Of a DNA stretch of 64,000 nucleotides, positions 47,568-60,367 are shown piece after piece. Both the position numbers and the translations under genes were made by a program. The stretch is from contig CM045989.1 in the NCBI GenBank assembly GCA_025175895.1, positions 132,507,272-132,571,271 on the forward strand. The letters are read 5' to 3'. Below the pieces are notes generated by a model. It had not been told where the DNA came from and searched no databases. It saw only the letters and a list, made by a program, of their open reading frames with translations. Source of the DNA: Wurfbainia villosa. Taxonomy: Eukaryota; Streptophyta; Magnoliopsida; Zingiberales; Zingiberaceae. Numbering within the stretch: position 1 is the first letter of the stretch; every line of letters starts with the position of its first letter.

Positions 47568-49406
47568 ATCTCCCCTTTTTGATGTTTGACAAAAACCAAC
47601 ACCTTTGAGTTAGAACACTAACTCAATTCAATCCTCCCAATTTTCAAAATTGGGAATTTTAAATTCTCCCCCTTTTTGACATACATCAAAAATGCTCTCT
47701 CCAAAGGTATCAATGTCTCATATTCCAATGAGATCTTACAACCTCCCCCTTGGTCTAGAAACACTTAAGATCCTTTACTCTTCCTAGTGACAAGTCCCAT
47801 ATAACTCAAGAGAGGCAATCCTACAAACTCTCTAACTTTCCAAATTCTCCCCCTCATGAGGAAGAACACATCCATCATCCCATGATGGATAACCTCCCCC
47901 TAAAGGCTTGCTCCCCTTAACCATTGCACCAACAATATCCTTGAAGAGTTTCTAAGCTTATAGGAATATTTAACTATCAAAATTAAGATCAAAAGTTCAA
48001 ATTTGAGCTTTCACACACCTTAAAATTGATACACACCCCAAATATCTCTCCTAATCTATATCCAATGGTTTTTCACCCTTTATAATGCTTTCCAAAGTAT
48101 ATCCTAGGGTTAGGAGTAGTTAGGGTAGTCTAACACAACTGAAACATGGGCTAAACAACTTTGTTTACCCAAAATTAGCATTGACAGTCGACTCTGTCAG
48201 TCAACAGTCGATTGCCCACAAGCGGCAATCGACTGATATCTGCAAAATGCAGAAATCAGATTCAGAAATGATTTTTGAAAATTCACAAGTAAAAATATGT
48301 ATTTTGAAAAATCTTGAAAATTCATACGTACATTACTTATAACAAATACAATGGGTAAAAACTATTTAAAAAAATAGATTACCCATTAAATAGTAAGTTT
48401 GACACAAAGTTTAAAACCATTGAAAAGTTCAATATTTTGGCCCTACTTGGTATTAACTCTATCAATGGTGATTGCTACTATCAAAAGATAGACTTCACCA
48501 AAATTTTTCAAAATGGTTTTGAGATGTTTTTTAAATCTTATATTGAACCATGATCTATGGGCTTAATGCACATGACTTGTACATAAGTTTTCCTCATGAT
48601 TCATCCATGGTATAAGATGAGTTTGAGTTCTTCCAGATGCAAAAACTATGCACCTTGAACTTAACTCATTTCTTTACATCTCACATGTGTCTAGAGTATA
48701 TCAATACACACACATGTCAATATGATGTAAGACGTGGATTTTGTTATTCCTAAACTAAGGTTTCATGCATTTTTCTAAGGCAACACTATTTGATTCCCTT
48801 ATACATGAGACTTCAAGTCATGCTATAGTCCTTAAATCAATTTTCATTAAACCTAAATGTATGAATGATAATTATGGCCTTAATGACAACATAAATGAAC
48901 CATGTGTCAATAATCATGATGTCATGGCATATGAAGACAACCTAAATAACACATGACAAAAAAATAGTCTTAAGCATAATCATGACATTTTATATGATTA
49001 AAATGAAATATGATGTCATGACATATTATATGGAAACTAAGGTATGACAAATAAAATATAAAAGTATAATAATACCTAAGTTTTAGTATTAATTATCATT
49101 TGTTATGATTAAGTCCATTTTGCCATATTACCAACTTATCTCTCAAGTGTGACAAAAACTCAAAATGACACACTATGACCTCTAGACCTTAATTGTGCCA
49201 ATTTGATCAATTTTTCATAAATCTCAAAATATATTGGCACATCCTAAAACCCTTTAGGATATAAATTCAACCTCATTTCCAAAGTATTCCATAACCTTGG
49301 AAATAACCTAAAGTGCCAACTTTGCTATGGTTAGATTAACTACCCATCCACTCAAGGTTGACACAATCTAACTCATTTAGCGTGAATCGATCACACTCCA
49401 AGGAAC
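47568..49406 (-). mobile_element. Element A interior, non-coding 3' part
   Basis: AT-rich with repeated TGTCATGACAT-type palindromes and AGTCGACT motifs. It resembles 60.5-62.07 kb of element B read in the opposite direction. No integrase, reverse transcriptase or RNase H motif is present. Confidence 0.7.
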
Positions 49407-50567
49407 TCAATACCTATTGGATATCCTTGGGTTAATTAGGTATTCACTAGGGATAACTTTCCTAGATACCCTCCTAATGACCCTCCTAGACTTAGAAGCC
49501 TTGGTCATTTGGGTCTTGCCTAGGTTAACTCTAAGGGTGACTCCTCTTGTAACATTCTTAGTGGCTTCCCTAGGTTTCCTTGAAACCTTAGCCACTAGGT
49601 ACACACCATGGTTAGCCTTAGAGATAACTTTCCTAGTAACCTTGGTTTTCCTAGACCTAGATTGAGTTCCATAATCGAATGAAACACTATGGTAGGTCTC
49701 CTTGGGCTTAGGTTTGTGACCCAAACTTTTCTTGCCCTTGGGTGGACCTTGTTTCCTAGGCCTTAGTCTTTGATCATTAAACTCTTGAATTTGACTTTGC
49801 ATCTTCCTAAGGGTCTTTTCATGTTTCTCAAACCTTGACCTCAAGACTTGGTTCTCTAACTCTAATTTTTCCAATTTTGATTTTTCATTTATTCTTTGGG
49901 AAGGATTCCTCCTAGGAATATGTCTACCCTTCTTAGGGTTAATGCCTAGGTGATCTTCTATCTTCCTAATGGACTCCCTAGGTAGGATTTTTCTAGGGTC
50001 ATTAGTCCCAAATTTCTTTTTAGTTCTAAAATCAATATGTTTAGCCCCTAAGCAATAAAACCTATTTTTAGCATGCTCTTTATGAACAATAGAAAGATTA
50101 CTCCTAGCATGCTTTTCATTATAAAATAGGAAGGTGCATTACTAAATTTTACCTTAGAGTTTGCTTTAGAAGCTCCCTCTACATGTGATGCTCCCTCTTG
50201 TCCCTTAGTTTTCTTTCTCTTAGAGCATTGACTTCTATAGTGTCCCTTTTGATAGCATTTGAAGCAAATAATATGCTCCTTGCTCTTTTGACTTTGGGAC
50301 CAGTTTCCTTCGTCTTTGGCACGACTTGTGTCATCTTCTTGACCCATTTAGAGCACTTACTCTTGTAGTGTCCTTGCTCCCTACACTCAAAATATATTAT
50401 ATGATTCTTAATTTTAACTATAATGTTTGAGTTACCTAGGGTGGTAGTAGAAAGAATTTGGTCCAATTCTTCATGACTCCCGGAGGTAAAATCTTTTTCT
50501 TGATGCTTTGAAGTGGATGGTCTCTCCTCCCCCTCAATCCTAGAGGTGGAGACTTCTTCTACCTCTT
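49407..50567 (-). pseudogene. Element A gag region, truncated at its 5' end by insertion
   Basis: On the minus strand a Glu/Ser-rich stretch (EGEERPSTSKHQEKD) is followed by a knuckle-like YFECREQGHYKSKC and a complete CCHC knuckle, CFKCYQKGHYRSQC. Then come a coiled coil (KLELENQVLRSRFEK) and a very basic tail (KVTRKVISKANHG, RRVIRRVSRKVIPSEY). The order matches element B. Frameshifts separate the segments. The N-terminal half and the 5' LTR are absent because element C starts at 50568. Confidence 0.75.
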
Positions 50568-51950
50568 TGATGCACGCGAACGCGATCTCAAATCTAATGA
50601 TGGGAACCCTCGAGGACTCGAAGCGTGCGCTCGTGCTCAATGCTCACAAGTGCATAGATGTTGTCAAGTAATAAATAGATTATCGATCCCATAAGGACTG
50701 AGATTCGAGTACCGATTGTTCAGTGGATGTTATTGTTGGGAGTTTAATTCTAAAGGTTGTGATTGCAAGGATTGTCGACGGTCCTAACTCTGGTACGGTG
50801 TCACACGGAGGAAGGGAAGATTGGTTCGAGGTTCAAAAAAAGATCCTAGGACTTCGATTTCACTTGTGTAACATGGAACACGCTAATCAATTAAATGTAG
50901 TTTGGTTCTCTAATTAGGGTCTTGTGGAAGGGACATGATACCCTTTCCTGATGAGCTTTCAATCTATCGAAAACTACTTATCCTTAACCAGGCCAACCCT
51001 TTCGTTGAGATAGGATAGACAGTATGAGGATGCCAAATCAATCCCTACGAGGAGTCGAAACATGTCTCGTTCCCTACTCCATCGTACCCTTCTACCTACG
51101 GTTATCGGAGATGAGGACAACCCCTTGGTTCCTCTTTAATTCCCCTAGATCTTTGATATAAGCGTTGTCACCCCTTGTATTGGCTATGCAAAATAGATAG
51201 AAAACCAAAACACAATTTTCATCAAATCAAACAAACACAAACTACGAATAGAAATCCTAAAACAGAATTTACATTCGATCTAGCATGTTCTACGTACACA
51301 AGTTACTCTCTAATCCTAGAATCGAAGATTCTACTCTATAGACTGCAAAGAAAGAACACAATCCATAATAGAATAGATCATTATAGAGTAGGAGATGAAT
51401 AGAAAGTAAATTTCAGTACTCTTGGTTCTTCTCTTTGACGTCGCAGTGCAGGATGGGATCCTCTAGCCATCTTCTTCCTCCCCGTTATGAGTTTTTGAAG
51501 CTTTTTAAGGTGTTGGTGTGCCATCTCGGCCGTCATGCCTCTTTCCTGGGGTTTGGCATGACCTTCCTTATATAGACTTGAGGTCGGTGTCGCTCGAATC
51601 CATGAAAAAACCCTAGTTGCACCGAAAAATGCTAGTGCCACACGACTATGTGGATCCATACGACCAGGCCATGTGTGGCGCTGGGCTGGTTGGGCATGAT
51701 CATGTGATTTCACACGGCGGGACCATGCCTCCCTTCGTTTCGCTTGTCGAATGCCTTCCTTTTGCTCCAAAAGTATGTCGTTGATCCCGTAAAATGTTGT
51801 CCTGCACACAAAAGCACAAAGAGAAGATCTCTAAACTAGGAAATAGAAAATGCATGCAAAACAAAGTACTATGTGTATGAAACAAGTATAAAATGCAGCG
51901 AGATGTGAGCGAAAATTACTCCTAAAACCTTATATGTTTTGCTCACATCA
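50568..51950 (-). mobile_element. Element C: 3' LTR of a Ty3-gypsy (Athila/Tat-like) element
   Basis: On the minus strand it starts TGATGTGAGCAAAAC and ends GCGTGCATCA, so TGATG/CATCA termini bound 1383 bp. The purine tract AAGTCTGGGGGAAT (51951-51964, minus strand) directly precedes it, after GAGGACAAGCAAAG, a combination typical of plant gypsy elements of this type. It lies inside the gag of element A; the base pairs before it (CTCTT) would be the target duplication. Confidence 0.75.
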
Positions 51951-54623
51951 ATTCCCCCAGACTTAAATCTTTGCTTGTCCTCAAGCAAACCTCAGTGCTA
52001 TGAAATTTTAAAAAGCATTGTTCCATACTTAACATGTTAACTAGATTTATCAAGTGGTATTTTCAATAAAAGAAAAATAAATATGTTCTAAAAGTTCACT
52101 AAGTTAGCTTCTTGTGCACGTGCTAAGCGAATCGTCTTAAGGGATACATTGTTCCATAGTAAGTTAAGTCGTCATCTTATAGCTTTCCTAAGGTTTCCGA
52201 CTTTTAGGTACTAGTCTGCCCTAAGCGAGGGTCGTTCCCTAGATCTAGCACAAAGTCTCAAAGGCGTACTCGGTATTAAGAGAAATTAGTAGGTGTTTCC
52301 CCAGCAACCTAACTCAGTATCAAAGGGGCACCTAACCATTTCCACCCACCACAACTATTTTTTTTATCCCTCATAATTTTTTTTTCTCACTGGGATTTTG
52401 ATTTTTTCGAATGGGCTTATACAATCCAAGCATCTCCAGTAACTAAAATGTTAAATCTAGAGTCATCTATAGATTCTAAAGTACTAGACTACTGGGATGA
52501 ATCATAACTATATATGTATTAGATTCTCCCTTTCAGAGTATTCATCAAGTGTAAGTGTAAAAATAAAAGCTAATTAGTGCAAGTCTAGAACATTCATTAG
52601 AGAAAATAAAATAAAATACCACAAGACAAATGAAGTTAAGCTACCTATGGAAATAACTAGTGAAGGTATCTTAAAATACTACCGAGGTAGCTTAAAAATA
52701 GCAAAAACTAAGTGTTGAAAGAAACTAAACACTCTATGCATGAATAAATGAATGCTAACTAAGACTAAAATGCAAATATCAAGAAAAAACTACTGCTAGA
52801 AACAAAATAAATTAAAACTTGGTGTCTTCCCCCCATACTTGTATGAAGCTATACCTCTATTATGGTGGTCGATGTGAGAAGTCCGACAGTCTGAACATGT
52901 CGAGCTGTTGGGAAAATCTGGTGCTCAGCCGCTGATGCCACATATACATATGGTCGATCTGAGAGCTGGCGGATACAACAGCTACTTTGTGCTCCTCCTC
53001 CTCGGCCCACTATGCCTGCTGGGCACTTATGTGCTACCGAATCTCGTGGCGATATATGACCTCCTCCTGGTGATGGGCAGCCTCCTCCTGGAAGTAGATA
53101 CGGGCCTTGTCGTAGAACTCCTTGGGTCACTGGAAATGCTCCCGTAAGCCATGAAACTCCGCCTTCATGTAGGTGTTATGCTCCTCCCATCGTTGACTCT
53201 GTGTTTGCTGCTTAGCGTATATGTCGTCGAGGCATGATCGGAACTCAAAGAAATTATAGGCGAATGTACCTGCATCTTGCTCAAAAGTAGAAAAAGATGG
53301 TGATGTAGGTGTAGGCTCTTTGCGTGGACTAGGTGGGCTCCTATAAACATGTGGACTCAAGGGAGAGTGATGTATAGGGGGAGAGATGAGTGCTCAAGTG
53401 GAGGGACCCTCATATGGTGGGGACTCCACTATCAGGTCTAAACGCCAGTTGGTGTTGTTGGTGATGGTGGTATGATCGGGGTCAGGGAGCCTAAGGGATG
53501 ATAAGTTTTTCCTTACAAATCACAAGGAGTGTCTCTCTCTTACGATCATTTTCATTGCCATACACACTCCTAAGTTGATCCTAGGGCTCCCCTCTATGCT
53601 ATCTAATGTTGTGTAGTCGTACCCCATTCTATGTCAAATATGGGTAATTAGGCCTCCCAAAATAATTTCTCCCCTCGCTGCTTTGCCCATTTTTACTAGG
53701 TGTCTAATGAAATGAGACCCTACATCAATGCTACTCCTTTCTTGTAGCATGTCCTACAAGAAAAGTAGCTCACTCGCTCTCACTACACCATCACTCTCTC
53801 CTCTCCCAAAAATTGTACTCGCCATGACCCGATGTAGGTACCGGAAGATAGGGTTTTGGAGGTGTGAGGCTTTATCCCTAGAAGGGTCATAAGCACTCTC
53901 CCCTATCAATTCGGACCAAAAGGTCCAAGCATTAAACCCAATAGGGGTTCTCATCTCTCCCCCACTAGGCAAGCCAAAATAGTTATTCTATTGGTGTAAT
54001 GTCCATTCATGTTCAATTTTAAACAACCTAAAGGTAATCCTACCCTCTTTCGCTCTCTCTCCTCATCAAGATCTCCGCTTCTAAAAAACTCAAAAATTCT
54101 AAAACTATCCTAGGGGTAGGTTGAGTGTCTTACCCTCATGATATCTTCCCTCCTCATTTTTGTAAATAGGGCTTGAATATCAACAAACAAACCTAGGGTT
54201 TCTAAGAGATCTTCATCTAGATACCTAGTAGCGGTGATTCTTTAAGTAGAAAGCATGTTAAATCTTTCCCTATGTTCATTATTATGAAATGCAAGGGAGG
54301 GAAGAGTGTCACCTTCCTCCAGAGCTTGTGGGACATCCCTTCTCCTTGTTCTTCGCTCCGAGGTAGTAGATTGGGGCACCACTTGCCTTGTCCTCCTCAT
54401 CCTTGCTTCTTTTAGGCATCATTGAGGGTTGGAGAGGCTCCTAAGAGATAGGGAAGATGATTTCACACTGCTTGGATAAGAAAATTGAAGCACATGGTGG
54501 GTTTGGGGTGAAACACACGGTGGAGCACCCCTTATACCTCACGCGCCATGACTGTGTGAATCCACACAGCCAGGCCGTGTGCGTCGCTGGAAGTTGGGGC
54601 ACGATCATGTGAATCCACACGAC
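51951..54623 (-). mobile_element. Element C interior, left part
   Basis: Interior of the minus-strand gypsy element up to the insertion point of element B. It is repetitive and mostly non-coding between 51.95 and 52.8 kb. Protein-like pieces at 52.85-54.0 kb are listed separately. Sequences such as GTGAATCCACACAGCCAGGC near 54.55 kb resume after element B at 63.64 kb. Confidence 0.7.
53127..53972 (-). pseudogene. Element C internal ORF remnant (plant retrotransposon protein)
   Basis: Minus-strand pieces GFNAWTFWSELIGESAYDPS, NPIFRYLHRVMASTIFGRGE and, after frame changes, FEFRSCLDDIYAKQQTQSQR resemble the non-pol ORF often found in Athila/Tat-like gypsy elements (R.L...L..T..GRGES). Stops and frameshifts interrupt it. 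Its function is unknown. Confidence 0.45.
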
Positions 54624-56125
54624 TGTTGGTGCAATCGGCTCAGGTCACGATTGACCGGACTCGAGTCTGACTCGAGCGATATTTTGATGTTCGACAAAAC
54701 GTATGACAATGTGATTGTCATGGTAAAGTCCAAGTCATGAGTACTTGGCATGGAAAGTCCAAGTGGGACACTTGGCATTGGGAAAGTCCAAGTCTTGAGT
54801 ACTTGGCATGTAAAGTCCAAGCATGGGTCTTGGCAAAGGAAAGTCCAACATGGGTTGGCAAAGGAAAGTCCAAGCATGAGTCTTGGCATGGGAAGTCCAA
54901 CACGGGTTGGAAAAGGAAAGTCCAAGCATGAGTCTTGGTATCTGGAAAGTCCAAGGGGAATATTGGCGGCGTAATGTCCAAGCAGGAGTCTTAGCAGCAT
55001 AAGTCCAATGGTTGGCGACGTAAAGTCCAAGCGTGGTCTTGGCAGCGTAAGCCCAATGTGTCTTGGCTGTGTAAACACCGTTAGCATGACAAAAGTCGAT
55101 GGAAGCACTTGAAGGCTAGCATATGGATGAACAAGTCATGGATGACTTAGAGGGATCCGATAGGCGCGAGGCTGACGGAGGTGGCTAGAAGGCTTAGGTC
55201 TAGGCTACGGGTGGTCTAGCAAGTATGGGGGCACCATACTTGGGTTAAAACCTCATGTTTGAGGTGTATCAGTTGACTGGGACCATGAGTCAGTCGACTA
55301 GTAGGAGTCAACTAAGGTTTGACTACGGGAAGTGCCCTGACAGTCGACTGCCAGAGGTGGGCAGTCGATTGCTGGCATGAGCAGTCGACTGATGACCGGA
55401 ATTTCAGACACAGAAGGTTCTCCAGTCGAGTGATCGGCCCGACCACTCGACTGATTGAGCTATCAGTCGACTGATGGTGTATTTATTGGATTTTTCCAGC
55501 GTGGATCTAGCCATTGTCTCACGACAACAGTGACATCAGTCGACTGATGGTCCCGAGCAGTCGACTGATAGGAGAAATCTAGCCCAAGCAACAACTTTAA
55601 ATGGATCTCGTGGAGGAGGGATTTGGCACCGATTCTTGGACATTTTTGGGCCAATTTGCTGCTGCAAATCAGGGTCTCCAAGTGTAATTCAAGCAATCAA
55701 AGATCAAGCAATCAAAGAGCAATTGTAAAGTGTTCCTTTACTTGTAGTGTATTTCTTACTTGTATTTGCTTATATCTATTTGTTTATTGTTGTAAACAAT
55801 TGTAAGAGATTTCTCCATCTCCGACTTGTTGTCGAGAAGGAGTTTATTTGATTAGTGATGTTGTACGCATCGCTAGAGCTCGTTTGAGCTCTATCCGTGG
55901 AGTAGGAACCATTCGGTTCCGAACCACGTTATATCCTTATGTTGTGCTTGTGTTCTTGTTATATTTGTTTTATTATTGTATATTCCACTGCGTATAACAA
56001 GTTTTGTAGCAAGCACGCGATCGAGTTCCATCGACGATGATATTCACCCCATCTAGCGGGCGCAACGTTCCTAACAACTTCTACGCGCTATTCACCCCCC
56101 TCTAGCGGTCACGAGATCCCTTACA
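54624..56125 (+). repeat. 5' LTR of element B
   Basis: 1502 bp. From 54724 to 55080 it holds tandem units of about 26-31 bp (GGAAAGTCCAAGCATGAGTC-like). From 55270 to 55560 it holds many AGTCGACTG palindromes. Near the 3' end is the GCTAGAGCTCGTTTGAGCTC block shared with the 3' LTR. Confidence 0.88.
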
Positions 56126-56196
56126 ATTGGTATTAGAGTGAGGCCACTCTTCATTTGGACTAACCGCCAAGAGAGCACTGCTAGAGGGTGAAGAAG

Positions 56197-57865
56197 ATGG
56201 AGTTTGAAGAACAACTAGGATGAGACATCACCACACCGGTCCTGTACGCGCTATATGGACGAGATGACTTCAATTCATGGAAGAGAAGAATTGAAGACTT
56301 CATCATGATGAGAGATTTTGAGGAATGACCCATTTTAATGGAAGAATTCGAATATCCAAGAGGACCAAAGGGAGGATTCCTCAAGAGGAAGAGATGAAGT
56401 GAGGAACAACTCCAAAGATTCGAGAAAAATAAAAAGGTAGCAAAATTTATTATTGATTTGATTCCTAATGACATCTTGTGTAGCTTAGGTGAACACATGG
56501 ATGCCAAGGAGCTATGGAGTCAAGTGGCAAGACTCCATGAGGAGCCCAAATAACAAGAGTGCTCATCGGCTCAATCGGAGGAGATTGAGGAAGCAAGCAC
56601 CTCATCCTCACAAGCAAGTGAGGATTCAGAAGTTGATAGGGAATCAACATCCGGATCGGAAGAGGAAGAAAAGGTGGAAGAAGCCTCCACCTCTAGGATT
56701 GAGGGGGAGGAGATTAGGACATCCTCAATACCGGAGCAACAAGAAGAACCATCTACATCCGGTCGAGAGGAAGAGGAAGCTCGGGACTCCCCTACCATGG
56801 AAGGTAACTCAAGAATTTCAATAAATAATAAAATTCATATTATATTCTTTGAGTGCAGGGAGCAAGGACACTATAAGAGTAAATGTCCTAAAAGGGTCAA
56901 GAAGACTCCACTGGCTCCAAAGGTTAAGAGTGTCGGTCCCTCAACATATAAAAGCAAGGAGGACATCATTTGCTTCAAGTGCCGACAACCGGGACACTAC
57001 CGGAGTCAATGCCCTAGGGAGAAGAAAAAGACCCAAGGAGGAGCATCACAAGTAGGGGGAGCCTCTAAGGTAAACTCTAAGGTAAAATTCAATAATGCTT
57101 CTACTTTAATTAATAGTCAAAAGCATGTTAGGAGTAATCTTGCTATTTATCATGAAAAGTATGCTAGGAATAACAAATACTTTTGTCTAGGTGCTAAGAG
57201 TTTCAATTTTTCAACTAAGGAGAAATTTGAGACTAATGTCCCTAGAAAAAATCTTACATAGGGAATCTATTAAGAAAATAGAAGATCATCTAGGCCTTAA
57301 TCCAAAGAATTCTAGATATATGCCTAGGAAGGGCAAAAATGATCAAATAAACAATGGGCCGCCCAAATTAAAGAAATTGGAGTTGGAGAACCAAGCCTTG
57401 AGGTCAAGGCTTGAGAAATTAGAAAAGACCCTTAGGAATATACAAAATCAATTTAAGGGGTCAAATGGTAAAAGTCAAGGGTCTAGGAAGCAAGGTTCAT
57501 CTAAGGGCAAGAAAGGTTTGGGTCACAAATCTAAGCCCAAGGAGACCTACTATAGTGTTCCATTCGATTATGGAACACAACCTAGGTCTAGGAAGGCCAT
57601 GGTTACTAGGGAGGCAATCCCTAAGGTTAATCTAGGCAAGTGTCTAGTGGCTAAGGTTTCTATGAAACCTAGGAAGACCAATAAGAAGGTTACTAGGGAG
57701 GCAATCCCTAAGGTTAACCATGATAAGACCCAAATGACCAAGGTTACCAAGCCTAGAAGGGTCATTAGGAAGGTATCTAGGGAGGTTATCCCTAAGGAAT
57801 ACCTAGTTAACCCAAGGAGCTCAAACAAGTATTGGGTTCCTAAGAGCGTGATTCCATCACACTAA
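56197..57865 (+). pseudogene. Element B gag, inactivated
   Basis: It starts MEFEEQLG about 70 bp after the LTR. YALYGRDDFNSWKRRIEDF is a copia gag-like start, followed by LIPNDILCSLGEHMDAKELW, an acidic Ser/Glu-rich linker, a knuckle-like FFECREQGHYKSKC (first Cys replaced by Phe) and a complete CCHC knuckle, CFKCRQPGHYRSQC. Four in-frame stops occur before 56560 and a frameshift near 57245. The second frame continues with a coiled coil (KLELENQALRSRLEK) and a basic tail with repeated VTREAIPKVN, ending KYWVPKSVIPSH, the point where a protease would normally follow. Gag would form the capsid-like particle; this copy cannot make the full protein. Confidence 0.8.
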
Positions 57866-59300
57866 GTGGGTTGGGAGTGTTAACTTGAATTGGTGGGTAG
57901 CTAACCTAACCATAGTAAAGTAAACACTTTATAGAATTTTCAAGGTTATGTGATACCTTGGAAATAAGATTGAATGTTAATCCTAAAAGATTTTAGGATA
58001 TGCTAATAAACCTTGAGAAGTGTGAAAAATTGATTCAACTTGGCACATTTAAACTTAGAGGTATTGGTGTGCAATTTGGGGTTTTGGCATACTTTGAGAA
58101 TTAGAGTATCAAGAAAACTGTCTTAAGGCTTAGAAATTATATTTAAAATTAATACTCAAGTACTATACATCTTAATGTCACATACTTACCATGCTTCATG
58201 TGTTTTACCATATGTTTGCATGGAAGCAATGTTTATGATGTATTGCATCTCACAAAATATATCATTCACCTTGATTGTGTATTTCAACACTTAGAAAGGG
58301 TGAGATGCTAAGATTTGAAACTCTTGGATGTTAATGCTTGTGAAAATAAAATAAAATACCAAAATACATTAACAAATACATGAATATAGGCATAACACTA
58401 ATATATTCGATATACATGAATAAACATGTTAAAATGAAACAAATTGAGTGAAGAATTCAAAATTCACTTAATTTCATAACTGAAAATCAGATATCACGAT
58501 CGATAACATCAGTACGACATCGCGAGCCCAAAGAATGAGTGTTGCTTCCAGACTTGATCGATTTATCCATCACCGATCTCTGTTCATCGTGGCGTAAGAG
58601 CCAACAAATGAGTGGCTCGCTTCAACGAGAGTCTTGCCACATCAGTCGACTGACGACCAATATCAGTCGATTGATGTGATTGTAGCTCGACACATAACGT
58701 TTGACAGTCGAGTGCCGAGCCAGAGTAGTCGACTTCCGGTTCTGTGAACCGATCACTAAACCGCTAGCAATCGATTGATGTGTCACATCAATTGATTGAA
58801 TTTGCGATTTTATAATGCCGAACCGCTAGGGTTCGGCTTCTTCATGCTCACCTCTATCGTAATTTCTTCTCTGATCGTTCCAAAACCCTCCGACCAACCT
58901 CCTTGTTCCCACGCCGATGACTCATAACCCTTAGGTTTGGAACCTAACCCTATCCTTCGTGTTTTTGGTCCTTCTATCATGATAATAGCATCTCACAGCT
59001 TTCATCCTCCTCCGGGATTAGGGTTCTGACGAGACCTTCTTTTCGGCAATCCTCCGATGCCCTTTTCAGCAAGTAGGCTATTCAGTTCATCCCTCACAAC
59101 CCTCAACCCAGCAATGATGCCAAAGTATACCTCTAAACCCTTAAACCCTATTTTCAACATATACCACATTTTTGATCTAATCATGTTATTTGTGTCATCA
59201 CATTGCATTGCATTGCATTCATCATAATCATGTAGAAGACAATGTAGGAATGAGCTAAATGAGGGTATATCACTCTCGTACCAACCGATGTCGGTTAGGT
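57866..59300. other. Element B interior, non-coding
   Basis: Up to about 58.45 kb it resembles the matching part of element A. From about 58.5 kb the sequence has no counterpart in A and carries several AGTCGACTGA motifs (58640-58800). Confidence 0.5.
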
Positions 59301-59489
59301 ACATAGATGAACGATTTTTTAGATTCTACTGTGGCGACGTCATTCAGATTTTATTGCATTACCAGTTAATGAAGATCTCCCTTTGCAACCATGCCATTAA
59401 CGATGACCTACTCAGAATTTTACCAAAATTTAAGGAAAGTCAACGATAGCCCTACCTACACCACTCGCGTTGCAAAACACGATATGGAG

Positions 59490-60367
59490 TTCACTCCTGC
59501 GTTCTTGTAGGAGTTCCTGGAGTGTAGGGCATTGAATGACACTTTCATCTTTTATCCTACTTTTGATGCACCTTTTTCGGCTCCGTTTGACCATATCTCA
59601 TTAGACTCCATGCATGAGCATTTCTTCCTTCATCCTCGTCCACCAGCTCAAAACTTATTTCCTATCAATGAATTATCTGCACCTGACAATGTTCTTTACA
59701 ATGTCATTGTTGGGTGCTTCCTTCCGATCGTGACTCAGGGTCAGGCCAAGATCCGGCCTTACCATCTCTTTCTTATATATGCCATGCGTCATTGGTTGGA
59801 TGTGAATATTGCTTTGAACATTTTTCATTGCATTGTCCATTTCATATTTCCTATACAAGAGAAAGTTCATATGCCCTATGGACATATTATCACTGCATGG
59901 TTAGAGTCCATTGGCATTAACATATCCAGGGGATCATTGAGGGCACTATCATAAGTATATGACTGCATCACAGTGCCAACTTCACACTGGCTAGGATGCG
60001 GACTGACACTGGACAGATGGAGTTAGTGCCTCAGCCTCAACCCGTGGGGCAAGAGGAGCCAACCATTGAGTCTGGAGAGCCCGTATCCGAGCATGAGGGG
60101 CTCGCTGCTGAGGAGGATGACCCTGTGACAGCAGATGCACCAGCAGAAGGTCTCTCAGAGTGTGTTGCACATCTAGAGGTCAGATTTGAGGACTACCAGC
60201 AGACTGTTGACTCACGACTGGTGGAGATCAAATCGGAGCAGTCCTCCATGGGTCAACAGCTTAGCCTGATGGAGCAGCGCCAGATTAACATATATGAGAT
60301 GATACGGACTTGGACGTTGAGCCAGCAACCTCCATCGCCTCCACCATTTGCAGGAGATGATAGCTAG
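59490..60367 (+). pseudogene. Extra ORF in element B with putative plant transposon protein domain
   Basis: The frame at 59532-59954 reads MNDTFIFYPTF to DNVLYNVIVGCFLPIVTQGQ, then RPYHLFLIYAMRHWLDVNIA and MPYGHIITAWLESIGINI. This pattern matches the 'putative plant transposon protein' domain found in many plant retrotransposons. After a frame change, 59996-60367 gives an acidic segment (EPTIESGEPVSEHEG) and a coiled coil (LEVRFEDYQQTVDSRLVEIK), ending PPFAGDDS. An upstream in-frame TAG near 59508 indicates decay. Its function is unknown. Confidence 0.5.

Noticed and set aside
59002..59304. 100-codon minus-strand frame in element B
   Set aside because: Antisense to the element and without a recognisable domain.
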